Assembly (NCBI GenBank): GCA_025352065.1
Contig: JANXUC010000164.1
Coordinates: 1 to 64,000 of the forward strand
Source: Acidobacteriaceae bacterium
GTDB lineage: Bacteria; Acidobacteriota; Terriglobia; Terriglobales; Acidobacteriaceae
Direction of reading: 5' to 3'
DNA: 64,000 bases
Of this stretch, positions 26,611 to 34,538 are shown in pieces. Position numbers and translations under genes: made by a program. The notes under the pieces were generated by a model. The model ran no database searches. It saw only the letters and a program-made list of their open reading frames with translations, and was not told where the DNA came from. Position 1 is the stretch's first letter. Each line of letters opens with the position of its first letter.

Positions 26611-26765
26611 ATGTGTAGGGCGAGCATTCATGCTCGCCGCTCTTAGCTCAGCCCCAAGACGTTCCCCTCTAAGAATTGTCATTCCGAAACGCAGTGAGGA
26701 ATCCGCTGTTTGCTTTTGTCGCGCTGGAACCGCCCGTGTAGGGCGAGCATTCATGCCGCCAGCTT
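26611..26765. repeat. Cluster of family D, A and D repeats
   Basis: Two family D copies (TGTAGGGCGAGCATTCATGC at about 26611 and again at about 26739) bracket a family A copy (AATTGTCATTCCGAAACGCAG at about 26675). The first D copy supplies the false N-terminus of the longest recX frame. Confidence 0.68.
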
Positions 26766-26912
26766 TTGACGTTGATCCGTATCCGGACACGGCTTCCTCT
26801 GTGCCCCTCTGTGTCGTCTGTGGTTAAAAGGTTTGTGTGGACAAAAAAATCGGGGCGCATCTTTCGACGCGCCCCAGCCTCAGGAGGAACACATTCGTTG
26901 TAAATTCCGAAC

Positions 26913-28034
26913 TTACCGTCCAAACCCCGCGCTCTGCATCGATTGCCGCGAAATTTCGCTGGTCGACGCAATACCCGAAGCACGCAGCTTAAAGTCGTCG
27001 GCGTTGGAAGCATTCTCCACCGCAACTTCAAACGAAATCAGCCCGGCCTGGAACAGATCCCACAGCGATTGATCAAACGTCTGCATACCATACTGGGATG
27101 TACCGGCGGCAATCGCATCTCGAATCGACCGCGTCTTTTCCGGGACAAGAATACATTCGCGAATGTAGGCCGTGTTGATCATCACCTCAACCGCGGGCAC
27201 TCGGCCCTCCGAATCGCAGCGCCGCACCAACCGCTGACTGACCACAGCGCGTAAGGTCGCTGCCAGCTGTAGGCGAACCTGCTTCTGCTCCGGAGGAGGA
27301 AATACCGCAATAATTCGGTTAATCGTTTCAATACAATCCAGCGTGTGCAATGTCGAGAACACCATGTGACCGGTTTCGGCAGCATGCAGCGCCGTACCAA
27401 TCGTTTCCAAATCGCGCATTTCGCCAACCAGAATCACATCGGGATCTTGACGCAGAGAAGCTCGCAACGCGGTACCAAACGAAGGCGTATCCACTCCAAT
27501 TTCGCGCTGGTTCACGTATCCCTTTTTGTCGCGATGCAGAAATTCGATCGGATCTTCAATCGTAATAATGTGTTCCGCTCGCGTAGAATTCACGCGATCC
27601 AGCATCGCCGCCAAGGTCGTCGATTTACCGGAACCCGTTACGCCCGTCACCAGCACAATGCCGCGCGGCATTTCGCAAATCTGTTCCACAATCTTCGGCA
27701 GATGCAATTCATCCAGCGCCCGAATCTTCGTAGGAATAACGCGCAGCACCAATCCCACGTTCCCTCTCTGCTGAAACACATTCACACGGAAGCGGCCCAA
27801 GCCGGCCACGCCGTAAGCCATATCAATTTCAGCCACTTCCTTAAACTTCGCCTTCTGCCGCGCCGACATCATGCTAAACGCCATGTTCAACATGTCTTCC
27901 GCAGCAATTCGCGGCTGGTCCGTCAGCGGATACAACTCCCCATCAATCCTAAGATGTGGATAATTTCCGACCTTGAGGTGTAAGTCGGAGGCTTTGCGTT
28001 CTGTGGCTATGCGAAGCAGGTCATCAATGTTCAT
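26913..28034 (-). CDS. pilT: Twitching motility ATPase PilT
   Basis: 373 residues. An N-terminal PAS-like domain (residues 1-100, KASDLHLKVGNYPHLRIDG) is followed by the RecA-like motor: Walker A GVTGSGKST at 131-139, the Asp box around ITIEDPIEFLH, Walker B QDPDVILVGEMRDLET and the His box ETGHMVFSTLHT. The C-terminal signature around RSIRDAIAAGTSQYGMQTFD is present. PilT powers retraction of type IV pili from the cytoplasmic side of the inner membrane. No pilB or pilC is adjacent, so it is an isolated member; a PilU-like paralogue is possible but the motifs fit PilT. Confidence 0.93.
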   Translation of the reverse strand: MNIDDLLRIATERKASDLHLKVGNYPHLRIDGELYPLTDQPRIAAEDMLNMAFSMMSARQKAKFKEVAEIDMAYGVAGLGRFRVNVFQQRGNVGLVLRVIPTKIRALDELHLPKIVEQICEMPRGIVLVTGVTGSGKSTTLAAMLDRVNSTRAEHIITIEDPIEFLHRDKKGYVNQREIGVDTPSFGTALRASLRQDPDVILVGEMRDLETIGTALHAAETGHMVFSTLHTLDCIETINRIIAVFPPPEQKQVRLQLAATLRAVVSQRLVRRCDSEGRVPAVEVMINTAYIRECILVPEKTRSIRDAIAAGTSQYGMQTFDQSLWDLFQAGLISFEVAVENASNADDFKLRASGIASTSEISRQSMQSAGFGR

Positions 28035-28217
28035 TGCGTGGTAAGCCCCCGTCGACTCAAGCGACTGTAGATATCATGGCCCCACAGGGCACTCTGCGGA
28101 AGATGACTTAGGTAATGGGTGCCTCGTTGGACGTTCGTGTACCTCAAAAACTAAAGCCGCCCAGTAAAGGACGGCTTTAGAAACGCAGCGGAGCGAGCTC
28201 CGCTGCCACACGAACCT

Positions 28218-29171
28218 TTACACCCCGACCGGCTGTTTGGCATCGACAGCGACGGGCACCGGGGTGAGCCAGCCGAAGCGGTCTTTAACTTCACCGCGGA
28301 CGATTCCGTAGAAGGCCTTTTGCAGAGATACCGTGACCGGACCCTTCTTGCCGTCGGCCACGTTCATCTTATCGACGGAGAAGATTGGGGTGATTTCCGC
28401 TGCCGTGCCAGCGAAGAAGACTTCATCGGCGATGTACAGCATCTCGCGTGGAATGGCCTGTTCTACCACAGGAATGGCAGCCTCGCGCGCCAGCGTCAGG
28501 ATGGAATCCCTGGTAATTCCCGGCAACACTGAATTCCCCAGCGGCGCCGTCATCAACTTACCGTTCCGTACAAGAAACAAATTCGCGCCCGAAGCCTCGC
28601 TCACAAAACCACCCGTATCCAGTGCAATCCCCTCTTCGTAGCCGTTCACAATCGCTTCCATCTTAATCAGCTGCGAGTTCATGTAATTGGCGCCAGCCTT
28701 GGCCATGGCCGGCATCGTATTGGGCGCCAGCCGCGTCCATGACGACACGCACGCCGCCACTCCCTCATCGCTGTCGTGACCCATGTACTTGCCCCACGGA
28801 AAGTTGGCGATATAAACCTCCGTCGGCGAGCCAAAAGGATTCACGCCCGCCTGCCCGTAACCTCGCAACACAATCGGACGAATGTAGCACGGCCAGGACT
28901 TGTTGGCGGCCACCAGATCCGTCATCGCAGAAATCAGCTGTTCCCGCGTATACTCCAGATCAATGCGGTAGATTTTGGCCGAATCCAGCAGGCGCTGCAT
29001 ATGTTCCTGCGCGCGAAAAATGGCAGGGCCGCTGGGCAGCGCATAGCAGCGAATCCCCTCGAATACGGACGACCCATAGTTCACAACGTGCGACATCACA
29101 TGCAGCGTCGCGCTATCCCAGGGAATCATTTTCCCGTTATGCCAAATGTTTTCAGTCTTCTCAATAGCCAT
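28218..29171 (-). CDS. ilvE: Branched-chain amino acid aminotransferase
   Basis: 317 residues from ATG 29171, preceded by GGAGG at a good distance; the frame can be extended to 29258 but lacks family similarity there. Fold type IV PLP enzyme: FEGIRCYALPSGPAIFRAQE, the cofactor Lys in AKAGANYMNS, and GYEEGIALDTGGFVSEASG with the phosphate-binding loop. It transaminates leucine, isoleucine and valine with 2-oxoglutarate in the cytosol. D-amino acid or aminodeoxychorismate enzymes of the same fold are less likely given the HNGKMIPWDSATLHVMSH start. It is transcribed alone. Confidence 0.9.
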   Translation of the reverse strand: MAIEKTENIWHNGKMIPWDSATLHVMSHVVNYGSSVFEGIRCYALPSGPAIFRAQEHMQRLLDSAKIYRIDLEYTREQLISAMTDLVAANKSWPCYIRPIVLRGYGQAGVNPFGSPTEVYIANFPWGKYMGHDSDEGVAACVSSWTRLAPNTMPAMAKAGANYMNSQLIKMEAIVNGYEEGIALDTGGFVSEASGANLFLVRNGKLMTAPLGNSVLPGITRDSILTLAREAAIPVVEQAIPREMLYIADEVFFAGTAAEITPIFSVDKMNVADGKKGPVTVSLQKAFYGIVRGEVKDRFGWLTPVPVAVDAKQPVGV

Positions 29172-29259
29172 TAAGATTGCCTCCACTACCACTGTAGAAA
29201 TTATAGCTGAGGGGCAAGAATTGGTGGCGCTGCGCTCCCTGTCGCGAGATTCCCGCAAC

Positions 29260-29302
29260 CCAGGTTATCGTCCAAAGAACGGACGCGAACCTGGGGCACC
29301 GC
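29260..29302. repeat. Family B dispersed repeat
   Basis: ACCCAGGTTATCGTCCAAAG and CGGACGCGAACCTGGGGCACC form the family B hairpin in reverse orientation, immediately upstream of ilvE. Copies with nearly the same loop lie at about 36199, 43740 and 45887. Confidence 0.68.
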
Positions 29303-29377
29303 AGGTCTCTTGACAGTGTTTTAATATTTCTTTATATTGCAAAGTACTTTTGATTCACCTTCGGGAGGATTACATCC

Positions 29378-29674
29378 ATGACCCAGCAGCAAATCAACCG
29401 CCTCAGCAGCATCACCGTGATCGGCCTATCTCTTGTCGCCTTACTTACAGTGATGACCGGGTATCTGCAACCACCGCGACATCCTGAGCCGGACGAAGGC
29501 ACGGCAGCCCATATCTTCCAGTTGGCCATCGTGGCGTTAGTACCGGCGCTGTTACTTTTTCTCGCCACAGCGGATTGGAAGCAGCGTTGGCAAAGCGTCC
29601 GCCCCTTGACCTTCCCAGCCGCCACCTTGGCTCTGGCGTTCGGAGCACTGTATTACCTGGAGCACTACCGGTAG
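29378..29674 (+). CDS. Small three-helix membrane protein
   Basis: 98 residues with three predicted transmembrane segments: ITVIGLSLVALLTVMTGYL, IFQLAIVALVPALLLFLAT and LTFPAATLALAFGALYYLE. The loop after the first helix is acidic (PEPDEGTAAH). It has a GGGAGGAT Shine-Dalgarno-like site before the ATG. It is not recognised as a member of a characterised family. Likely an inner-membrane protein of unknown role. Confidence 0.7.
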   Translation: MTQQQINRLSSITVIGLSLVALLTVMTGYLQPPRHPEPDEGTAAHIFQLAIVALVPALLLFLATADWKQRWQSVRPLTFPAATLALAFGALYYLEHYR

Positions 29675-29854
29675 CACAGCTCGCTGGAAGATCGGAGTGC
29701 GGCACCCTCCACCCAGGCACCGAGCCAAAGGGCGGAAATTCCCAAATTGGGAAATTCTTGTCAAGCCCCCTCAAATGCCCTTTTCCTCCTAACTCGCTCA
29801 TTCCACAACGAAAACAGTTCGCGAAATAGTGGCGGACTCCCTGCCCTAACTTGA

Positions 29855-29919
29855 TATACTGGACTTAGAAGAGAAATCTTCCATGGCGCAGCCCTCCTGG
29901 GGCTTGCGCCTTTTCTTTT
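29855..29919 (+). promoter_or_regulatory. Short promoter-hairpin-terminator unit before the nuclease gene
   Basis: A TATACT -10-like box (29855-29860) is followed by GAAGA-GAAA-TCTTC (29868-29881, a GNRA tetraloop hairpin) and then GGCGCAGCCC TCCT GGGGCTTGCGCC (29885-29910) with a TTTTCTTTT tract (29911-29919), an intrinsic terminator. The unit would yield an RNA of roughly 55 nt or attenuate the gene starting at 29944. Confidence 0.55.
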
Positions 29920-29943
29920 AGCCTGTAAAGGAGTGTGTAACAA

Positions 29944-30441
29944 ATGCGCAAGAACCCAAAACGCCGTGGGGAGATGGGCGAGATTTCGTTTCTGCAGCGA
30001 GCCTCGCAGAAGGGTCTGCGGGTATCGAGACCCTTTGGCGACTCGGACGCCTACGACTTTATTGTCGACAATGGGAGGCAGCGGTGGCGCGTGCAGGAGA
30101 AAGTGACGTCAACGCGCCACTCCAAAGGCAGCTACAGCATTAAGGCGGGACGGCGAGCTTATGTCAAAGCTGGCGAAGAAGCTGTGTTCTTGCCCTATCT
30201 GGCCTCCGAAATCGACTTCCTTGCGCTGCATTTTGCGCCCGAGGATATGTGGTTCATTATCCCGATTGAGGCGCTGAATGGGCGCACCAGCTTGTGCTTT
30301 GCGTTCCGGTACCCGGATCGGGGCCTTGTGCGCCGTTTCTGGAAAGGTGGGATTTGCTGCTGGGGGAGAAGGCCAAAGGGTAAGGGTGTATGGGCGACGG
30401 CCTTCCTACACCCAGGTTCTCGTCAGAATCCCACCGTTTAA
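29944..30441 (+). pseudogene. PD-(D/E)XK endonuclease-like protein, frameshifted C-terminus
   Basis: The frame encodes 165 residues, but only the first ~125 look native. RRGEMGEISFLQRASQKGL, GDSDAYDFIVDNG and WRVQEKVT give candidate catalytic residues E10/E13, D38 and the Q51-E52-K53 unit, resembling small PD-(D/E)XK domain proteins common in Acidobacteria. Near 30325 the natural ending continues in another frame (FLERWDLLLGEKAKG, then TAA at 30381-30383). This implies loss of one base; the listed frame instead runs through repeat DNA to 30441 and gives HPGSRQNPTV. Activity of the altered protein is uncertain because the catalytic part is upstream of the shift. Confidence 0.6.
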
Positions 30442-30505
30442 AAAACGAAGGGTGGGGCACCTGGCGAGAGAACTCCGGGCTTTAGCCCCCGTGGCACGCT
30501 GACCA
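30405..30505. repeat. Family B/C repeat fragments
   Basis: CACCCAGGTTCTCGTCAGAA (family B fragment) abuts CGAAGGGTGGGGCACC (half of family C), and then a GGGCTTTAGCCCCCGTGG segment (family F). They overlap the 3' end of the frameshifted nuclease gene. Confidence 0.55.
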
Positions 30506-30550
30506 ATTATTCCTTTGACAGACTATTCCATCTATGGCATATTAATCATT

Positions 30551-30907
30551 GTGGAGTGGAACATCGAATTCACCGATGAATTTGAGCGTTGGTGGACTTC
30601 CCTGTCTGAAGACGAGCAGGTGGAGATCGGTGCCAAGGTCGAACTACTGGAAGAACATGGCCCTACACTTCCTCGACCCCATGCGGACAGGATCGAGAGT
30701 TCCCGGCATTCCAACATGAAGGAGCTGCGGGGCAAGGTGGATGAGCGGCACTTGCGAGTTCTGTATGCCTTTGATCCCGCGCGCACAGCGGTTCTCCTGA
30801 TCGGCGGAGATAAAACGGGCAATCCGAAGTGGTATGAGAAGTTCGTGCCCATTGCCGATGATCTGTTTGACGAACATCTGACTGAAATGAAAAAGAAGAA
30901 ACGGTAG
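30551..30907 (+). CDS. RelE/HigB-type toxin (Gp49-like)
   Basis: 118 residues from GTG 30551 (a longer frame from 30515 adds unlikely residues). It begins (M)EWNIEFTDEFERWWTSLSED and contains MKELRGKVDERHLRVLYAFD and AVLLIGGDKTGN, the pattern of HigB/Gp49 toxins of the RelE-ParE superfamily, which cleave ribosome-bound mRNA. The partner HTH gene follows 46 bp downstream, the toxin-first order typical of HigBA. The conserved Arg and Lys residues of the active-site groove appear present. Confidence 0.83.
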   Translation: MEWNIEFTDEFERWWTSLSEDEQVEIGAKVELLEEHGPTLPRPHADRIESSRHSNMKELRGKVDERHLRVLYAFDPARTAVLLIGGDKTGNPKWYEKFVPIADDLFDEHLTEMKKKKR

Positions 30908-30953
30908 TGAAGCACCATTCACGGTCGCAAGACCGGTACAGGAGAAAGACTTC

Positions 30954-31286
30954 ATGGCTAAGAATTTCAAAACCCTCCGCGAGAAAATGTCTCCCACCGC
31001 GCGGGACCGATCTTCCGCCCTAGCGGCGAAGTACCGTGCCGAGATGCCTCTCGACGAACTCCGCGAAGCGCGGGAAATGACCCAGCAGCATCTTGCCCGA
31101 CTACTCAAGGTCAACCAATCCGCCATCTCCAAAATGGAACGCAGGGCGGACGTGTATGTGAGCACGCTGCAAACCGTGATTCGGGCTATGGGGGGAAAGC
31201 TGAAGATTACCGCCAGCTTTCCAGAGGGAGAGGTTGAAATCAACCAGTTTCGGATGGTGAAGAAGGCGGGGGCGGGGAAGGAATAG
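30954..31286 (+). CDS. XRE-family antitoxin (HigA-like)
   Basis: 110 residues. An N-terminal helical arm precedes a helix-turn-helix at about 32-64 (LREAREMTQQHLARLLKVNQ, SAISKMERRADVYVS). The C-terminus (MGGKLKITASFPEGEVEINQ) forms a short beta strand that may contact the toxin. It would neutralise the adjacent HigB-like protein and repress the operon. The last residues run into a glycine/lysine tail (VKKAGAGKE) just before a dispersed repeat. Confidence 0.83.
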   Translation: MAKNFKTLREKMSPTARDRSSALAAKYRAEMPLDELREAREMTQQHLARLLKVNQSAISKMERRADVYVSTLQTVIRAMGGKLKITASFPEGEVEINQFRMVKKAGAGKE

Positions 31287-31296
31287 CCACCCGGTT

Positions 31297-31474
31297 GCCC
31301 CAGGGTTCGCGACGCTCTCTGTCGCTAACCTGGGAGGCCCACCCGCCGCCGTTGACCTCGATCTAGCCCATGTAGGGCGAGCATTCCTGGCGGGTGGCCG
31401 AGCCTTTGATCTCCCTGACACAACTAACCCACGGGGGTGCCCCATTCTTCGCGCACTTTGCGAAGGGTGGGAAT
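31297..31474. repeat. Cluster of family B, D, E and C repeats
   Basis: In order: family B (about 31297-31340, TTGCCCCAGGGTTCGCGACG ... CTAACCTGGG); family D (about 31371); family E (GGCGGGTGGCCGAGCCTTTG, about 31390-31412); and family C (about 31434-31474, GTGCCCCATTCTTCGCGCAC ... GCGAAGGGTGGG). The E plus C combination recurs near 41600-41690. Confidence 0.65.
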
Positions 31475-31512
31475 GTGGAATCTCAACTTATTCTGCGGAA
31501 CGCACTGTTGAG

Positions 31513-32187
31513 TCAATTCTTCTTCGGTTTAACAACGGCGTCTTTGTGAACCGAGACGAGCTGCTCCGCGAGCATTTCGGCAATATGGCTTTCAAGCTCG
31601 CTAAGATCGAGCCGATTCGCGTGAGACGCCGCATCGGCGGATTCCAGCGCGCTATAGTAAGGCTTCTTATCCCGGGCAATCTGTTCAGGGATTGTGATGG
31701 AACCTGGCAGGCGATACCCAAGCCTCAGGCACAGAATCAGGTAGGACACAGCCCGCGCAGTTCGTCCGTTACCGTCTGTGAAGGGATGGATCCAGTTCAG
31801 GCGCCACAGCGCATACGCGCTCAGGTGAATGGGGGAGGCGCTTCCCCAATTCTCGTTGATGTAGTCGCAGAGTTCTTCGGTCTTTTCGGGAACAAGATGA
31901 GCTCCGACAGGCTGGTGCTTGCTGCCGGCGATTTCAATGCCCGCAGGCCGAAAGTTTCCCGCGTAGGCACTGTTTCCATCGAGCGCGATTCGGTGAAGGT
32001 GGAGAAGGTGGGAAGGGCGGAGCTTAAAAGGCCGCTCGGGATCGAGAAAATTACCGATCATCTCGACTACAGCATCAAATTGTCGTAAGCCGTTGCGCGC
32101 TTCACGCTTGGCGAGTTCGCTGGGATCCGCGACTAGCTCCGCTTCTAGGGCTTTGCTATGCCGATCCTCAGGTTCGGGAGCGTTCAT
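31513..32187 (-). CDS. Fic-domain protein (AMPylase-like toxin)
   Basis: 224 residues. The Fic motif HPFTDGNGRT is complete at 134-143, including catalytic His134 and the anion-binding GNGR. It is followed by ARAVSYLILCLRLGYRLPG, and the N-terminal helical region has LRPSHLLHLHRIALDG. Fic enzymes usually transfer AMP to Ser/Thr/Tyr of a target. The alpha-inhibitory helix is not clearly visible inside this protein; the small gene just upstream, overlapping its start by ATGA, probably encodes the partner. Target unknown. Confidence 0.88.
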   Translation of the reverse strand: MNAPEPEDRHSKALEAELVADPSELAKREARNGLRQFDAVVEMIGNFLDPERPFKLRPSHLLHLHRIALDGNSAYAGNFRPAGIEIAGSKHQPVGAHLVPEKTEELCDYINENWGSASPIHLSAYALWRLNWIHPFTDGNGRTARAVSYLILCLRLGYRLPGSITIPEQIARDKKPYYSALESADAASHANRLDLSELESHIAEMLAEQLVSVHKDAVVKPKKN

Positions 32188-32357
32188 TTTGCTTGAGCTT
32201 TGAGTGCTTCTGCCTCGCTGTCGACGGTTTCTCGCGTGATCCGAGAGTTTTCGATCTTCGTGTTGCCGAAGGCAAAGCTCCTGCGCTGCGCTTCCTGCTC
32301 TTCCGGGGTCGACTCAATTCTCTTCGCCGCAGCAATCAATTCGTCAAGCTTGGTCAT
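32184..32357 (-). CDS. Small partner (candidate antitoxin) of the Fic protein
   Basis: 57 residues from the ATG at 32357, chosen over the GTG-proximal start at 32366 because AAGGTGA lies 8 nt before it. It includes RRSFAFGNTKIENSRITRET. Class I Fic antitoxins such as VbhA use an (S/T)xxxE(G/N) motif; here the corresponding stretch would be S-FAF-G-N, with Gly instead of Glu. It overlaps fic by four bases (ATGA), so translation is coupled. Role as antitoxin is inferred from linkage. Confidence 0.65.
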   Translation of the reverse strand: MTKLDELIAAAKRIESTPEEQEAQRRSFAFGNTKIENSRITRETVDSEAEALKAQAK

Positions 32358-32548
32358 AGCTTTCACCTTATCTTAGATGGCTGGCCGATTCGGTTCGACT
32401 CTGCTGGATGGCATTCTACATTGGCTGGGGCTGTGCGAAACTTTAAGAAGGCAGTCCCGAATCCAATCACGCAACCAGGTGGGCTTAGGCATTGCCTCAA
32501 CATCCAGTTTCACCTATCCTAAAGTTGGACATAAAGGTGCGAAGACTT

Positions 32549-32821
32549 ATGACAATCGATCTCACCCCGGAACAAGAACGGCGACTGCAAGCAGTCCTAA
32601 GTCGCGGCGCTTATCAATCGGTGGAAGAGGTTGTGGAGGCCGCTTTGACCGCGGTCGAGCAACGCACGGTGCCGGGATTCGCTGGCACGCCGGAAGAACT
32701 TGACTCTTTGCTTCTCGAAGGGCTGGCTTCTAGGGAGCTATCCGAGACCGAATTCTGGGGTTCGGTCCAAGAGCAGACCGATAGCATGATGAGGGATCGC
32801 AACAGCGGCCAGCGTCGGTGA
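32549..32821 (+). CDS. ParD-like antitoxin
   Basis: 90 residues from ATG 32549; a frame from 32492 adds residues lacking the family pattern. The ribbon-helix-helix part reads MTIDLTPEQERRLQAVLSRG then YQSVEEVVEAALTAVEQ, the ParD/CopG pattern. The C-terminal part (ETEFWGSVQEQTDSMMRD) would bind the toxin. Its stop codon overlaps the GTG start of the following ParE-like gene (GTGA), so the two formed one operon. The antitoxin itself has no defect. Confidence 0.8.
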   Translation: MTIDLTPEQERRLQAVLSRGAYQSVEEVVEAALTAVEQRTVPGFAGTPEELDSLLLEGLASRELSETEFWGSVQEQTDSMMRDRNSGQRR

Positions 32822-33147
32822 AGGTGCTCTATCGGCAAGCCGCTGCCAATGACGTGGCGCGCCAGTTCCAGTAGTACCTAGTTGAAGAGAATATTCCCGG
32901 CACGGCAGTTCGGTTTCGCGACGCCGTCCAATATACCCTTGAGTCCTCGCACGAGCACCCGCGGATCGGGCCGCTCTATCGTTCGCGCAACGCTCAGCTA
33001 CAGGGGCTCCGTTCCTGGCCGGTGGCCGGGTTCGAAGCAATTCGGCTCTACTACCTCTTGGATGACAACGCGCTGCACGTCATCCGCGTCTTGCACGGGA
33101 AACGGGATCTCAAGCGCATTCTTGAAAGCGAAGAAACTCGCCCCTAG
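32818..33147 (+). pseudogene. ParE-like toxin with in-frame stop codon
   Basis: Reading from GTG 32818 gives MKVLYRQAAANDVARQFQ, then TAG at 32872-32874, then a continuous family-like remainder to TAG 33145-33147 (YLVEENIPGTAVRFRDAV; PRIGPLYRSRNAQLQGLRSW; LYYLLDDNALHVIRVLHGKR). One base change (TAC to TAG, or CAG duplicated) would restore a 109-residue ParE/RelE-type toxin. The toxin is therefore inactivated, unless the stop is read through or internally restarted. The end overlaps the convergent gene at 33144 by four bases. Confidence 0.85.
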
Positions 33148-34538
33148 TACCGATGCTGCGGCGCAGACACCGGCTTGAACGTCGGCTCGGAAGAAGGAGC
33201 AGCAGCAGCAGGAACCGCGACAGCCGCCTTCACCGCGCCCACCTCATCCCCACGGAAATAAGCCTTGTGGTTCGACGCTACCTGGCTCATGGCGACGTAG
33301 GGCTTGCTGTAGTTGTTCTGAGCATTCCAGAGCAGGAACCCGACCCCACCCTTTTCGCGGGCGACCTTGAGCTGGGTCAGAATGTACTGTGGAGAATAGG
33401 TCTTCGTGCGCCAGCCAAAGGCTTGCAGCCACGGGCGGAGCACCACTCCACTGTCTTTTGTAATTAACGCAAACCTCTGCATGGACTCGCCAATGAAGTG
33501 TTCCGGAGCGTCGCCGGGGCGCGCGATGCCATCCATGCCGAAAAAGTGGGACGGGTAGATCATCGGAGAAATCACATCGGCGTACTTCGCCATCTTTACA
33601 ATGTCCTGCCCGGTGTGGGCGAGGTCGACGTTGCGCTGCCACGCCATCACTCCGAAAACGTCGAGCGAAAGCAGAACGCCGATGGGATGCAGTTCGGCAT
33701 AGGCATGTTTCAGGAAGTCGGCGATGACGTCGGAACGCTGCCACTTGGGATTCGCTTTTTGGAAATAAAAGCTGGCATCTTTCTGGTTGCCTTCCGCTGG
33801 GAAGCGGACGTAGTCGAACTGGACTTCATCGGCACCGCTTTCGGCGGCCATCTTGGCTAGGGCAATGTCATATTCCTGCACCTTGGGCTGAGACGGGTCG
33901 GTCCAGACCAGCTTGCCGTTCTCGCGCCAGGCTGCGTTGTTGGCGTGCGACTGCACGGCGAGTTCGGGATGGGCTTTGACCAAACGTTCATCGCGGAAAA
34001 TTGCTACTCGGGCAATGGCATGCAGGCCCAGCGAATGCACGAAGCGGGTAAACTTTGGCAGCTCGGGAATGGGATGCCCCTTCTGGGCGCCAGCGAGAGG
34101 ATGCTCGAAGGGCACGCTGAGCGAACCGTCGCTATCTTTAATGTCGAAGACAATCGCGTTGCCGCCGAGTTCCTTCCAGCGGCGCATGATCTTGCGGCCG
34201 TGGTCGCTGCCTGCCATCAATCCTGTGAGGTAAATGGCGCGGACTTCAAAGTCCTTGGCTACGGGGACAGGCTTCTCTACAATGGGAGCGCTCAACGCGC
34301 CGGGGATCGTGATCGTCTCTCCCACCTTGAGCGAAATGCCTTTGCGGTCGCCGTTGGCGTGGCGGATGGCATCGCCCAATTCCGCAGAGGTCAAAAATGA
34401 CGTTTTTGAGAGATAATGGTGGGCCACGAACGGGATACTGTCGCCGCGCTTGGCGGTATAGGTGAGCGGAGCGGTCTGGGTGACGGCGGGAGTTACGAGA
34501 GCAAGGATTAAGGAAGCAACGATGCGATGCGCGCGCAC
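33144..34538 (-). CDS. Secreted LysM and glycoside-hydrolase-like protein
   Basis: 464 residues with a signal peptide (HRIVASLILALVTPAVTQTA). A LysM-like domain follows at about 25-80 (YTAKRGDSIPFVAHHYLSK ... LKVGETITIPG). The large domain (about 100-420) matches the DUF4015-type TIM-barrel putative glycosyl hydrolase: VRAIYLTGLMAGSD, NAIVFDIKDSDG, ADEVQFDYVRFPAEG, LLSLDVFGVMAW, DVISPMIYPSHF and GVGFLLWNAQNNY. Conserved Asp/Glu-rich strand ends (VFDIKDSDG, EVQFDYVRFP) suggest catalysis. LysM implies binding to peptidoglycan or chitin; the substrate is not established. The C-terminus is an Ala/Pro-rich tail. Confidence 0.82.
   Translation of the reverse strand: MRAHRIVASLILALVTPAVTQTAPLTYTAKRGDSIPFVAHHYLSKTSFLTSAELGDAIRHANGDRKGISLKVGETITIPGALSAPIVEKPVPVAKDFEVRAIYLTGLMAGSDHGRKIMRRWKELGGNAIVFDIKDSDGSLSVPFEHPLAGAQKGHPIPELPKFTRFVHSLGLHAIARVAIFRDERLVKAHPELAVQSHANNAAWRENGKLVWTDPSQPKVQEYDIALAKMAAESGADEVQFDYVRFPAEGNQKDASFYFQKANPKWQRSDVIADFLKHAYAELHPIGVLLSLDVFGVMAWQRNVDLAHTGQDIVKMAKYADVISPMIYPSHFFGMDGIARPGDAPEHFIGESMQRFALITKDSGVVLRPWLQAFGWRTKTYSPQYILTQLKVAREKGGVGFLLWNAQNNYSKPYVAMSQVASNHKAYFRGDEVGAVKAAVAVPAAAAPSSEPTFKPVSAPQHRY

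Noticed and set aside
25980-26618. Plus-strand frame of 212 residues over recX
   Set aside because: Antisense shadow of recX, rich in Arg, Pro and His.
26586-26627. Longer recX start
   Set aside because: The additional codons are the translated family D repeat.
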